Positions 1 to 6,994 of a DNA stretch of 27,203 bases are shown one piece after another. The position numbers and the translations under genes were made by a program. How positions within the stretch are numbered: position 1 is the first letter of the stretch; each line of letters starts with the position of its first letter. Origin of the DNA: Candidatus Latescibacterota bacterium (lineage in GTDB: Bacteria > Latescibacterota > UBA2968 > UBA8231); the NCBI GenBank assembly GCA_003529325.1, contig DPVW01000466.1:6166-33368 (forward strand), read 5' to 3'. The notes beneath the pieces were generated by a model, which saw nothing but the letters and a program-made list of their open reading frames with translations, was not told the DNA's origin and did no database searches.

Positions 1-347
1 TCCCACAGACGATGCATGCGCACGATCCGCAAGGCCTCGTCCCGCCCCTCTTGGGTAAGCCCCACCCCGGCCTCCACGGTGGAAGATGCCAGGCGCATGG
101 ACTCGAGTTGGATAAGCACCACAGCAGCCCTGCTCCGCGGCACCTCCAGAACCCCTGCGAGGCTCTCCACACTGGCCGATCGTCTTTGATACTCGCAGTC
201 GTACAGATGCTTGAGCCCGTCTTCGAGCAGGACTCGTCCACTCAGCCGCGCCAGGCGCCGCCAACGCCACACGTAGCCTCTTCGCGGCCACAGAAGTAGT
301 GCGAGTATGGCAAGGGCCAGCGGATACAGAGCGTAAGAGATGTCCAT
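1..347 (-). CDS. Membrane-anchored DtxR/MntR-type regulator, partial (3' end outside window)
   Basis: Reading the minus strand from ATG at 347 gives 115 codons without a stop, running off the left edge. Residues about 4-20 (DISYALYPLALAILALLLWP) form one hydrophobic segment followed by Arg/Trp-rich residues, as expected for a membrane anchor. Residues about 38-105 look like the winged helix-turn-helix of the DtxR/MntR family: an EDGLKHLYDCE helix, a VESLAGVLEV recognition region, a GLTQEGRDEALRIVRMHRLW segment matching the wing and the start of the metal/dimerisation helix. The family binds Fe2+ or Mn2+ and represses metal-uptake genes. This gene diverges from a second DtxR-type gene at 561, and tandem TTAG-N6-CTAA boxes lie just upstream of its start, which suggests autoregulation. 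The metal-binding half is not visible. Confidence 0.7.
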   Translation of the reverse strand, partial: MDISYALYPLALAILALLLWPRRGYVWRWRRLARLSGRVLLEDGLKHLYDCEYQRRSASVESLAGVLEVPRSRAAVVLIQLESMRLASSTVEAGVGLTQEGRDEALRIVRMHRLW

Positions 348-364
348 AGTGGCAAACTTTATTA

Positions 365-395
365 TTAGATGTGGCTAAATTTTAGATGTGGCTAA
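365..395. promoter_or_regulatory. Tandem operator-like boxes (two identical TTAG-N6-CTAA units)
   Basis: TTAGATGTGGCTAA occurs at 365-378 and again, identical, at 382-395, a 17-base period. Each has inverted ends (TTAG...CTAA) like DtxR/MntR-family operators, which are typically AT-rich palindromes with TTAG/CTAA-type ends. They sit 18 bases upstream of the minus-strand regulator start and within the shared region with the plus-strand regulator at 561. Binding by either DtxR-type protein is inference. Confidence 0.55.
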
Positions 396-467
396 ATTTT
401 ACTCCGACCTTAGATTCGGTGCCAACCGACGTCAAGCGCCGGGAACCGATCAGCGGAGTGGAGATAA

Positions 468-483
468 TTTAGCACAGGCTAAA
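468..483. promoter_or_regulatory. Third operator-like palindrome TTTAGC-N4-GCTAAA
   Basis: TTTAGCACAGGCTAAA is a perfect 6-base inverted repeat with a 4-base spacer and has the same TTAG-N6-CTAA skeleton as the tandem boxes at 365-395. It lies 78 bases upstream of the plus-strand DtxR-type gene, a fitting place for autorepression. The repeated skeleton in one short divergent region is seen directly; the bound protein is inferred. Confidence 0.55.
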
Positions 484-560
484 CCCATAGTCAACCACTT
501 GCTAATTTTCCGAAACTCCCGTAGTTATCTGGAGACAGGCTCTGGCCCACAGGAGAACGA

Positions 561-1229
561 ATGCTCAGCGAAGCAGTACAGGATTATCTGAAGTCGATTT
601 ACAAGCTGGGCCGGGGACCGGAGGCAGGCGCCATGGTATCGACCACCTTGATCGCTGAGCGTATGGGCGTGTCGGCAGCGTCAGCGACGAATATGGTCAA
701 GAAGCTCTCCGAGATGCGGCTCCTTGAACATCGACCGTACCAAGGCGTGGAGTTGACGGAGGCCGGCGTCAGAGTCGCCCTTGAGATCGTGCGCCATCAC
801 CGCTTGCTCGAACTCTACCTGCGCCAGGCGCTCGGATACGACTGGGATGCCGTTGACGCTGAAGCAGACCGGCTGGAACACGCCATCTCAGAGGACTTCG
901 AGGATCGCATCGACGAGGCCCTCGGTTTTCCCACGGTGGGTGCCCACGGCGAGCCGATTCCCACGAAAGACGGCAGCATTGCCGAACCTGAGTATGCCCG
1001 GCTGTCCGAATTGAGTGAAGGCCAGCGCGCCTGCATTCGTCAGGTGAGTGACCGTGACCCGGAGTTTCTACGATACCTCGACCGCAATGGTCTCATACTC
1101 GGCACGGAGTTTCGCATCGCCGAGAAGGCGCCATTTCGCGGGCCGATCCGTCTGGATATCACAAGAGGCGGCGAGCAGCACATCGGCCTCGAGGCGGCGG
1201 AAGCGATCTTCGTAGATATTCTGGAATAG
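561..1229 (+). CDS. DtxR/MntR-family metal-dependent transcriptional regulator
   Basis: This 222-residue protein has the full DtxR/IdeR layout. A winged helix-turn-helix spans about 1-70 (TTLIAERMGVSAASATNMVKK as its core). A metal-binding and dimerisation domain spans about 72-140, with ligands visible as Asp8, His79/His80, Glu84 and the D-x-x-E-H group at 103-107. A FeoA/SH3-like C-terminal domain spans about 150-222. The family represses or activates genes in response to Fe2+ or Mn2+. Position 103 is Asp where DtxR has Cys and MntR has Glu, so the preferred metal cannot be told. The ATG is preceded by AGGAG at a good distance. It faces the divergent membrane-anchored relative at 347 across three operator-like boxes and ends 14 bases before the convergent LON-domain gene. 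Confidence 0.92.
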   Translation: MLSEAVQDYLKSIYKLGRGPEAGAMVSTTLIAERMGVSAASATNMVKKLSEMRLLEHRPYQGVELTEAGVRVALEIVRHHRLLELYLRQALGYDWDAVDAEADRLEHAISEDFEDRIDEALGFPTVGAHGEPIPTKDGSIAEPEYARLSELSEGQRACIRQVSDRDPEFLRYLDRNGLILGTEFRIAEKAPFRGPIRLDITRGGEQHIGLEAAEAIFVDILE

Positions 1230-1243
1230 GAATTTCCTGGCGA

Positions 1244-1909
1244 TCACGCCTCTGGCGTGTGACCATTCGTCTTGACCCGCGTCTTGCGCAACAACCGTGC
1301 CTCGAGTACGGGTAGCAACTCTTCGAGATACTCCGCCAGATTCTGCAGTCGGGCATTCTCGCTGGTCATTTCCAGCAGCCGCTGCTTGCGTGCCACCTCG
1401 ATGCCGGTGCGCTGAGCGATATCCCAACTCTCCCCTTCCTCAAGTCCCCGTCCCATCTCTTCTTCGACGCCCTCGCCATCGACGATTTTCGCTCCTGCCT
1501 CCTGGGCGGCCAGATCCGCGAGGCTGCGAAAACGGGTCTTGACCAATTCCTGCAACGCGGGATCAGTCTCGTCATCCTCATCATCGTCGAAGAATTCTAC
1601 CCGGCCCCGCAGATAAGCTTCATCCTCGAACAACTCCACAATGCGGTATCGGGACTTCGCCCTGCAGACGATATCGAAGGAGCCGTCCGCTTTGGCCTCG
1701 GCTCGGCGGACGACGGTGACGGCGCAACCGACACCGGCGACTTCGCCATCGTTCTCGTAGCTGATACCAAAGGCCTGATAGTGGCCGTCATCACCCCTGC
1801 AGTCGGTGATCATCTTTTTGTACCGCACTTCGAAGATGTGCAACGGTACAAGGTGACTGGGGAAAACGACGATGGAGAGCGGGAAGAGTGGGATGATTTC
1901 TCGGTGCAT
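1244..1909 (-). CDS. LON-substrate-binding-domain protein (stand-alone LON N domain)
   Basis: The 221-residue product from ATG at 1909 begins REIIPLFPLSIVVFP and continues LVPLHIFEVRYKKMI, the hallmark start of the LON substrate-binding (LAN/PUA-like) domain, covering about residues 1-115. The C-terminal half is acidic then helical (ENARLQNLAEYLEELLPVLE), as in small stand-alone LON-domain proteins of bacteria. No AAA+ ATPase or protease domain is present, so it is not the Lon protease. Its exact role is unknown; the domain is thought to recognise unfolded or specific protein segments. A longer in-frame extension to 2086 exists but would run through the divergent HNH gene, so I reject it. The start lies 38 bases from the HNH start. 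Confidence 0.85.
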   Translation of the reverse strand: MHREIIPLFPLSIVVFPSHLVPLHIFEVRYKKMITDCRGDDGHYQAFGISYENDGEVAGVGCAVTVVRRAEAKADGSFDIVCRAKSRYRIVELFEDEAYLRGRVEFFDDDEDDETDPALQELVKTRFRSLADLAAQEAGAKIVDGEGVEEEMGRGLEEGESWDIAQRTGIEVARKQRLLEMTSENARLQNLAEYLEELLPVLEARLLRKTRVKTNGHTPEA

Positions 1910-1947
1910 TGCCGGTCGTCGGGGGATCGGGTAGGTTCTGCACGGAC

Positions 1948-2244
1948 ATGGGAGAATACTACACACCTTCGTCGGACGAACATATCGCCCGCGAGAAGGA
2001 CAGGGGCCGCGATCTGCGCGGCAGCCAATGGTGGAAGAACCGGTTGGGCCAGGGACGCTGCCATTACTGTGGTCTGACCGTCCCACCGCGTCAACTCACC
2101 ATGGACCATGTCGTGCCCCTGGTACGCGGCGGCTTCACCGAGAAGGGCAACGTCGTACCCTGCTGCAAGGACTGCAACTCGGCAAAACGCGATCTACTCC
2201 CCCTCGAGTGGGACGAGCACCTCGCCCGCATACGCGCCGGTTGA
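1948..2244 (+). CDS. Small HNH endonuclease
   Basis: The 98-residue protein carries a complete HNH (beta-beta-alpha metal) nuclease motif. CHYCG (Cys38, Cys41) and CKDCN (Cys73/Cys76, Asn77) form the zinc-binding knuckles, and the catalytic strand reads TMDHVVPLVRGG with His54, followed by GN at 67-68. Such small HNH proteins cleave DNA; many are chromosomal orphans of unknown role or homing relatives. I place the start at ATG 1948 because the upstream ATG at 1909 abuts the divergent LON-domain gene and adds unconserved sequence. No methylase or intron signs lie beside it, so nothing points to restriction or homing. Confidence 0.82.
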   Translation: MGEYYTPSSDEHIAREKDRGRDLRGSQWWKNRLGQGRCHYCGLTVPPRQLTMDHVVPLVRGGFTEKGNVVPCCKDCNSAKRDLLPLEWDEHLARIRAG

Positions 2245-2328
2245 TTACCTCGGTATGGTAGACAGCTGCTGCCCGCTAGCGGCGTCCTTCACCTGGCTGC
2301 GGACGGCGGAGCTTACGGCCGAATTGAT

Positions 2329-2472
2329 CTAGTCCTCTGCGTAACTTCTCACTGCTGCCGGCGCCTCGAAGAGAAAGTGAGCGAGCACGGCCAAGACGCC
2401 GCAGACCAGGGTCATCAGAGCGTAGAGTCGCAGATTTGAACGTCTACGGTGTCCTCTGTGTCGTGGCGCCAT
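2329..2472 (-). CDS. Small single-span membrane protein, function unknown
   Basis: ATG at 2472 gives a 47-residue peptide: a strongly basic N-terminus (PRHRGHRRR) followed by one hydrophobic helix at about 17-36 (YALMTLVCGVLAVLAHFLF) and a short polar tail. The basic side suggests an N-in topology. AGGAGA stands a few bases before the start and overlaps the TAG stop of the aldolase-like gene upstream, so it is well placed for translation as the last gene of that row. I recognise no family. The strong ribosome-binding site is the main argument that it is real. Confidence 0.55.
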   Translation of the reverse strand: MAPRHRGHRRRSNLRLYALMTLVCGVLAVLAHFLFEAPAAVRSYAED

Positions 2473-2479
2473 CAGTCTC

Positions 2480-3421
2480 CTAGTGGTATTCCAATAGCGG
2501 TTGGATTGCAGCTTCCACTTCCTTGGCCACCGCGGCAGGAACTCGCGGATTGAAGGGCCCGCCCTCGCCGCCTTCGATGTCATCGAAGCCACTCAGATGC
2601 ATGGCCTCGACGACGGCGGAGTAGTTGTAGGTCCGATTGTCACGGAAGCGGACCTCCTCCAGTGGTGTCACCAGCCCTTCGATGACGCGCGCCGCCGCCC
2701 AGTCACCTCGGCGCTGGGCATTGTTGATCTCGTCTGAGGCCCGCACGAATGCGACGTTGATCCCTGACGTGTGTCCCTTGGTGCCAGCCTCGGCTGGCCC
2801 TGTGCTGCGGTCCCCGATCCCCCAGATGACAATACCGGCGCCATCCCGGACACCCTCGACGATCGGTTTCACATCATCCGGGGAAGTGCCGATTTTGACC
2901 CCGACGAAGTGTGGGGAGTCGTTGATCAGACGCACGGCGATAGACGCCTGATTCGGCTGTCGTAGATAGTACAGAAACCGAGCCCCGTGCTCGCCACCGA
3001 GACGCTCAGCTAACGCCATGTAGTCATGATACATGCCCTCGGGATCGGCGACTCCGGTCAGTGGCATCAACAGGAAAGCGTCAGGGGGTGCCGCCAGTCT
3101 GCATTGTGCCGCAATCAGGCCTTCGGCATCCGCTACCGGATTGGGTGCGACACCGGAGATGAAGATACCTCGACCGGCAACCTGTGACGCCGTCGCCTCC
3201 ATCAACTTCAGCTGGTCCCCGATGCTGATATGGTGGACGAGGCTCGTGCCGGCGATGGAAATGACCCGAGAACGATCACCGTCCAGGTGATTGTTATCCA
3301 GCAGGTAATCGATATTTTTGCCGTGGCCCGTATAGTCGATCGCGCCCCCCGAAAAGGGCACGATGGGAATCGAAATAACGGTGTCGAGGGCGGCCAACAG
3401 GGCTTGGTTACTGAGTGTCAT
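2480..3421 (-). CDS. DapA/N-acetylneuraminate-lyase-family aldolase or dehydratase (second copy, divergent)
   Basis: This 313-residue protein has the length and TIM-barrel layout of the DapA (dihydrodipicolinate synthase/NAL) family, class I Schiff-base enzymes acting on pyruvate or 2-oxo acids. Lys176 in FVGVKIGTS is the expected Schiff-base lysine, and Tyr151/Tyr152 (FLYYLRQPNQ) matches the catalytic tyrosine region. The pyruvate-carboxylate loop, usually GTTGE or GSTGE, reads AGTSLVHH here, so substrate handling probably differs from true DapA. It lacks the N-terminal extension seen on the paralogue at 4593-5813. GGAG precedes the ATG by five bases. It follows the FAD enzyme by 96 bases holding a candidate promoter, so it may be separately controlled. 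Substrate unknown. Confidence 0.85.
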   Translation of the reverse strand: MTLSNQALLAALDTVISIPIVPFSGGAIDYTGHGKNIDYLLDNNHLDGDRSRVISIAGTSLVHHISIGDQLKLMEATASQVAGRGIFISGVAPNPVADAEGLIAAQCRLAAPPDAFLLMPLTGVADPEGMYHDYMALAERLGGEHGARFLYYLRQPNQASIAVRLINDSPHFVGVKIGTSPDDVKPIVEGVRDGAGIVIWGIGDRSTGPAEAGTKGHTSGINVAFVRASDEINNAQRRGDWAAARVIEGLVTPLEEVRFRDNRTYNYSAVVEAMHLSGFDDIEGGEGGPFNPRVPAAVAKEVEAAIQPLLEYH

Positions 3422-3470
3422 TCGATCTCCGGTCCGATGTTTCTGGATGTTTCTAGTTGACTTATGGCTG

Positions 3471-3486
3471 TTTTATGTTGGCTAAA
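3471..3486. promoter_or_regulatory. Weak TTAG/CTAA-like box upstream of the second DapA-family gene
   Basis: TTTTATGTTGGCTAAA matches the regulator-region box TTTAGATGTGGCTAAA at 11 of 16 aligned positions, with the right half (TGGCTAAA) intact and the left half poor. It lies just downstream of a candidate promoter. This may be a degenerate metal-regulator operator or chance. Confidence 0.22.
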
Positions 3487-3491
3487 ATGAT

Positions 3492-3521
3492 ACAGTAGTG
3501 ACAGGCATCGAGGACTGTCAA
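3492..3521 (-). promoter_or_regulatory. Candidate sigma-70-type promoter for the second DapA-family gene
   Basis: On the minus strand TTGACA (3521-3516) is followed after 18 bases by TACTGT (3497-3492), about 70 bases before the ATG at 3421. The -35 is perfect and overlaps the stop codon of the FAD enzyme; the -10 is poor. The region is the only clearly AT-rich gap inside this gene row. Confidence 0.35.
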
Positions 3522-4600
3522 CGGGCGATGGTGAAAGGCGACATGTCCCGGCCAGGACTCCCCTCCATGATCCAACGCGCCACAACCTGGCCTGTATGGG
3601 GCCCCATGAGTATACCACTCTTGTAGTGACCGGTGGCAACGAAGAGTGTCCCAGTCTCCAGGGGGGTGATCACGGGGCGCCCTCGGCGCGGTTTTGGCCG
3701 CAGGCCGGCACGTAGCTGACGAAGTGATGGCGCCGGATCGAAGAGCCTTCCACTCCAGGCCATCAACTCCTGGCGGGCGGCATCCGTCGTCGTTAGATCG
3801 AAGCCGACCTCATCGACGGTGCCCCCAACGAGGGTGTCGTCGCCATCGGGGAGCGCGTGTAGTCCGCCCCAGCGTAGCACGTGCCGTACGTGCACCCCCG
3901 AAAAAAACCCGCTCTGGCCACGTATGGGACGCACGCGGACGGACGGAGCCAGCTCGCCGGTCCACGCCCCCGTGGTGACCACTGCGACATCGTAGCTCTC
4001 CGTGCATTCTCCCGAAGCCATCGCCAGATGGCAGTCGACGCCACCATCGAGTGGCCTGATTTCCGTAACCGTCGTCGACGTACGCACCACAGTACCTCGC
4101 TTCTGTGCGGCCACCCGTAGCGCCGTTCCGAGCCGCACGGGATCCACACGCCCGTCCTGCGGGAATCGCGCGCCGCCCAACGCCGCTGTGGTCAGGCCAG
4201 GTTCGGCCTCACGCAGGGTTGATTCATCCAACCACTCCGCTTCAGCACCACGGCTGAGATTGAGGTCGACCCAGTCGCGGAGTGTGCCTGCCTCCCCTTC
4301 ATCGAAGGCCAGATCGATGCCGCCCAGCGGGCGCCAACCCACATCGATGCCGGTCTCCTGCAACAACAGCGCAGAAAGGGGCTCGTGCAGGGCGTGGCAG
4401 TCCCGATAGAAGCTCGAATACGCATCATCGGCGCCATACGCATGGGTCAGTACGCCGAGAGAGGAACGGGAGGTAGGTGACGGTCCATCGTCGCTGTCCA
4501 TCAGGGTCACGGCAGCACCGGCATGCGCCAGGTAGTACGCCGTGGACTGACCGATGATGCCGGCGCCGATGACGACAACGCGCGGACCGGAGTCAGTCAC
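3518..4600 (-). CDS. FAD-dependent amino acid/amine oxidoreductase (DAO / glycine oxidase ThiO-like)
   Basis: The 360-residue protein starts with a Rossmann FAD-binding motif (VVVIGAGIIGQSTAYYLAHA; Gly12, Gly14, Gly17) and an acidic strand end (LMD). Near its C-terminus GHYKSGILMGP resembles the closing FAD-binding motif of ThiO glycine oxidases and other D-amino-acid-oxidase-fold enzymes. The family oxidises glycine, D-amino acids, sarcosine or D-hydroxyproline to imino or 2-oxo acids, using O2 or a respiratory acceptor. The start is GTG at 4600, overlapping the aldolase gene by eight bases (GTGACTGA), which implies translational coupling. No thiamine gene is nearby, so a thiamine role is unlikely; sitting between two DapA-family genes it probably makes the keto acid that one of them processes. 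There is no visible encapsulation peptide. Confidence 0.87.
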   Translation of the reverse strand: MTDSGPRVVVIGAGIIGQSTAYYLAHAGAAVTLMDSDDGPSPTSRSSLGVLTHAYGADDAYSSFYRDCHALHEPLSALLLQETGIDVGWRPLGGIDLAFDEGEAGTLRDWVDLNLSRGAEAEWLDESTLREAEPGLTTAALGGARFPQDGRVDPVRLGTALRVAAQKRGTVVRTSTTVTEIRPLDGGVDCHLAMASGECTESYDVAVVTTGAWTGELAPSVRVRPIRGQSGFFSGVHVRHVLRWGGLHALPDGDDTLVGGTVDEVGFDLTTTDAARQELMAWSGRLFDPAPSLRQLRAGLRPKPRRGRPVITPLETGTLFVATGHYKSGILMGPHTGQVVARWIMEGSPGRDMSPFTIAR

Positions 4601-5813
4601 GGCGCTGGCGATGTACCAGTGCCGGCAGGTGGGTTACCGGACAGCCGCGGGCGCCGCGTACTGAATATCCCATGTCGCCGAGGATGCAGCCGATTTCCGA
4701 CTCGAGGCGGAGGAGATACTCGCGCTCCTCGCCGCTGAGCACGCTGCGTGGTGGCCCCACGTCGAAACCCCGTACCGCAACGCCCGTCTTGAAGCCCTCA
4801 GGGAAATTCACACCGAGAAGCATCAGGTTGATCAATGGCAGGATACGATACTGCAATTCCCGCGCACGTTGGAGATCCTCGGCACCCGCACGCTCATAGA
4901 GTTCGACGATGATCTCCGGAATGATCCCAGACGTGGCGATTGTGCCACCGTTGGCGCCCATGATGATCGACGGCAACAGATTCTCCTCACACCCATTGAG
5001 GACCACGTAGTCTGGTCGGTGCTGCCGCAACCGCTGCATCGTGTTGATGAGCCGGGGCAGATCACGACTCGAGTCCTTCGTCCCGAAGATGCGGTCGAAG
5101 GCGAGCAACTCCTCCATGATGTCGAGGGTGAGTTCCTGCGTGAACTGCGGAATGTTGTACAGCAGAATATCGAGTGGCGAATTGCGCGCAATCTCGGCGA
5201 AGTACTCGTAGAGACTCGCTTCGGAGATCTTGTAGTAGTAAGGTGGTACCAACGAGATGGCATCGGCGCCGATGTCGGTGTAGAACTCCGCCATCTGGAT
5301 CACGTCCCGCACATTCGCCTCGCTGGCACCGGCAAGGATCGGCACGCGTCCCTGGTTGACATCGACGATGAGACGTACGACATCGCGACGCTCTTCTGAG
5401 GAGAGTCGCACGAACTCTCCGGTGGATCCATTTGGATAGAGTCCATGGATGCCGGCATCGATCAGCCAGCAGATGTAGCGCTCCATCTCCTTGTAGTTGA
5501 TCGCACCCGAGGCATCATAGATGACGATGTTCGGCGTGAAAATACCACTGAATCTGCGACTGCGTTCTGAGCTGCCCGGGGCAGCCGGCACCCCTGGCGT
5601 TGACACCGATCTTGACGTCGTCGCCGCTGGCGATCCCCCGGTGCGTGCGGGGGCGGCGCCGACATGGACGACCTGCACACCACGGTCCCGCAGAAAGTCG
5701 TGGGCAGATGGGGTGATCTTGGCCCGGGGGCAGATCTCTACCTGCTTGTCGGTATCACCGAGACGGCTGGCCAGCAGCTGTGCAGTCACTACGGGATCAT
5801 CGATTCGGACCAT
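4593..5813 (-). CDS. DapA-family aldolase with an EutT-like N-terminal BMC domain (candidate signature enzyme)
   Basis: At 406 residues this is about 100 longer than a normal DapA/NAL enzyme. The barrel spans about 88-385 with every catalytic landmark: GSTGEF at 129-134, Tyr219 in LLYNIP, and Schiff-base Lys246 in FGTKDSS. Residues about 8-50 (VVTAQLL ... VEICPRAKITPSAHDFLRDRG) match the N-terminal domain of the cysteine-rich protein encoded at 7583-8077 and resemble the EutT N-terminus; a Pro/Ala/Ser/Thr-rich linker (52-86) joins the two parts. Known family chemistry is reversible cleavage of 2-oxo acids to pyruvate plus an aldehyde, or dehydration/deamination of related acids. In this operon it is the likely source of the aldehyde used by the acylating dehydrogenase, and its extra domain probably places it in or on the shell. 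Substrate unknown. Confidence 0.9.
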   Translation of the reverse strand: MVRIDDPVVTAQLLASRLGDTDKQVEICPRAKITPSAHDFLRDRGVQVVHVGAAPARTGGSPAATTSRSVSTPGVPAAPGSSERSRRFSGIFTPNIVIYDASGAINYKEMERYICWLIDAGIHGLYPNGSTGEFVRLSSEERRDVVRLIVDVNQGRVPILAGASEANVRDVIQMAEFYTDIGADAISLVPPYYYKISEASLYEYFAEIARNSPLDILLYNIPQFTQELTLDIMEELLAFDRIFGTKDSSRDLPRLINTMQRLRQHRPDYVVLNGCEENLLPSIIMGANGGTIATSGIIPEIIVELYERAGAEDLQRARELQYRILPLINLMLLGVNFPEGFKTGVAVRGFDVGPPRSVLSGEEREYLLRLESEIGCILGDMGYSVRGARGCPVTHLPALVHRQRRD

Positions 5814-5833
5814 GACTCAGTCGGTGGGCTACC

Positions 5834-6994
5834 TCACGCGTGGGGTAGCCGCTTCTCCATGGTGTCGTAGGGAAGGGGGATGATGTGTGCTGCTACGAGT
5901 TCTCCATATTGACCCGCCGTGCTGCGAGCGACATCCAGGGCCATTTCCACGGCCCCCGTTTCACCACGCACGACGCAAGCGGTGAGAAAGTAGCCCACTT
6001 TGTAGCGGCCCTCATACGTCACGTCGGCGTTTTTTAACATTGCATCCAGGGCCATGACGAGACCGATGGTGGTACGGGTTTCAACGAGGCCCATCGCCGT
6101 ATCTGCATGGGACCGCGGCGGCGTTGAAGCCACAGGATGTGCAAAGGCGGCCATCACCGCTTCGTCCGGACGGGGGATAACGATCTGGCCATTCAGTTCA
6201 GCCGCTTCTCCAGCCCGGGCAGAACCGCTGTCGACGGCTGCCGTCACGTCGTCGAGCCGGCCCTCTACTAGGGTGGCTACACGTCCACCGCTGCCGATCG
6301 TCAAACCAACCACTGCAACATCAGCATCTTTCACCATCACATCGCTGGCCGCGACGGAGCCGACGTAGCCGGTGGTCTCGACAATTCCCAGTCCTCCCGT
6401 GGCTCGTCTTTCCCCTGCGGGGCGGGGAGGCAGCAACAGATCGAGCTCCATTTCCGGTTGACTCAATACCAGGGCGGCATGAAACTCGCCGGCACGCTGA
6501 GCGGCCAACTCACCGGCGGCGATCGCTGCTTCGACGTCACCCACACTGCCGGTGACACAAGCGTGGACGAGGGCACCGCCAATAAAGGTCCAGCCCGCCA
6601 GATCGACGTCCCCCGCCTTCACCATGGCATCGGCGGCCGCCACAAGCGGCACAACACCCTTTGTCTCGAGAATACCAAGAGCTTCGTACTCGCCGTTGGC
6701 GCCACCAGCCTGGAGACTGGCGCCATGAGGCATCGATCCAAGGGCATCAGCCTCTGGCCGCGGCACAACCGCAGCGGTAATCACATCTCCGCGGAGCGCT
6801 GCCTCCTGGCGGCCATTGTCGATGGCGACCTGCACATCCGCCGTCTGCCCTTCGATGACGACGGTGAGCCAACCCGAGCCGATCATGTGTCGCCCGACGA
6901 GTCGTACGGAGGTTGCCTTGAACATGACGTCCACGGCGGCGGCGAGGGCGACCATGCCGCGCACTTCGAGAATACCGAGAGCTGCCGTCGCCAT
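5834..6994 (-). CDS. Four-domain BMC shell protein (tetra-BMC)
   Basis: One uninterrupted 386-residue frame contains four successive BMC (Pfam00936-type) domains at about 4-86, 104-188, 200-284 and 299-384. Each begins with the typical ALGI[LV]ET[KRT]G-like strand, then the A-D-x-M-[VL]-K helix, a glycine-rich pore-loop region and an ending such as VVPRP, VLSQP, VIPRP or IIPLP. Linkers are only about 11-17 residues. Known shell proteins have one domain (BMC-H, hexamer) or two (BMC-T, trimer), so three copies of this chain would supply 12 domains, enough for two stacked pseudohexamers. The start is ATG 6994, whose A is the last base of the upstream BMC-T stop (TGATG overlap); this matches the domain beginning, whereas a longer GTG-type extension to 7084 reads as out-of-frame sequence. 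The four pore segments all differ. Confidence 0.93.
   Translation of the reverse strand: MATAALGILEVRGMVALAAAVDVMFKATSVRLVGRHMIGSGWLTVVIEGQTADVQVAIDNGRQEAALRGDVITAAVVPRPEADALGSMPHGASLQAGGANGEYEALGILETKGVVPLVAAADAMVKAGDVDLAGWTFIGGALVHACVTGSVGDVEAAIAAGELAAQRAGEFHAALVLSQPEMELDLLLPPRPAGERRATGGLGIVETTGYVGSVAASDVMVKDADVAVVGLTIGSGGRVATLVEGRLDDVTAAVDSGSARAGEAAELNGQIVIPRPDEAVMAAFAHPVASTPPRSHADTAMGLVETRTTIGLVMALDAMLKNADVTYEGRYKVGYFLTACVVRGETGAVEMALDVARSTAGQYGELVAAHIIPLPYDTMEKRLPHA

Noticed and set aside
388..591. Plus-strand 67-codon frame before the DtxR-type gene
   Set aside because: It starts inside an operator box, runs into the regulator gene in another frame and has no protein-like pattern.
1230..1262. 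Hairpin between convergent DtxR-type and LON-domain genes as a terminator
   Set aside because: TCACGCC/GGCGTGTGA pairs imperfectly, lacks a U-run and lies partly in the LON-domain coding end.
3518..4600. Thiamine glycine oxidase ThiO
   Set aside because: The fold and motifs fit, but no thiamine gene is nearby and the operon points to amino-acid catabolism, so no thiO symbol is given.
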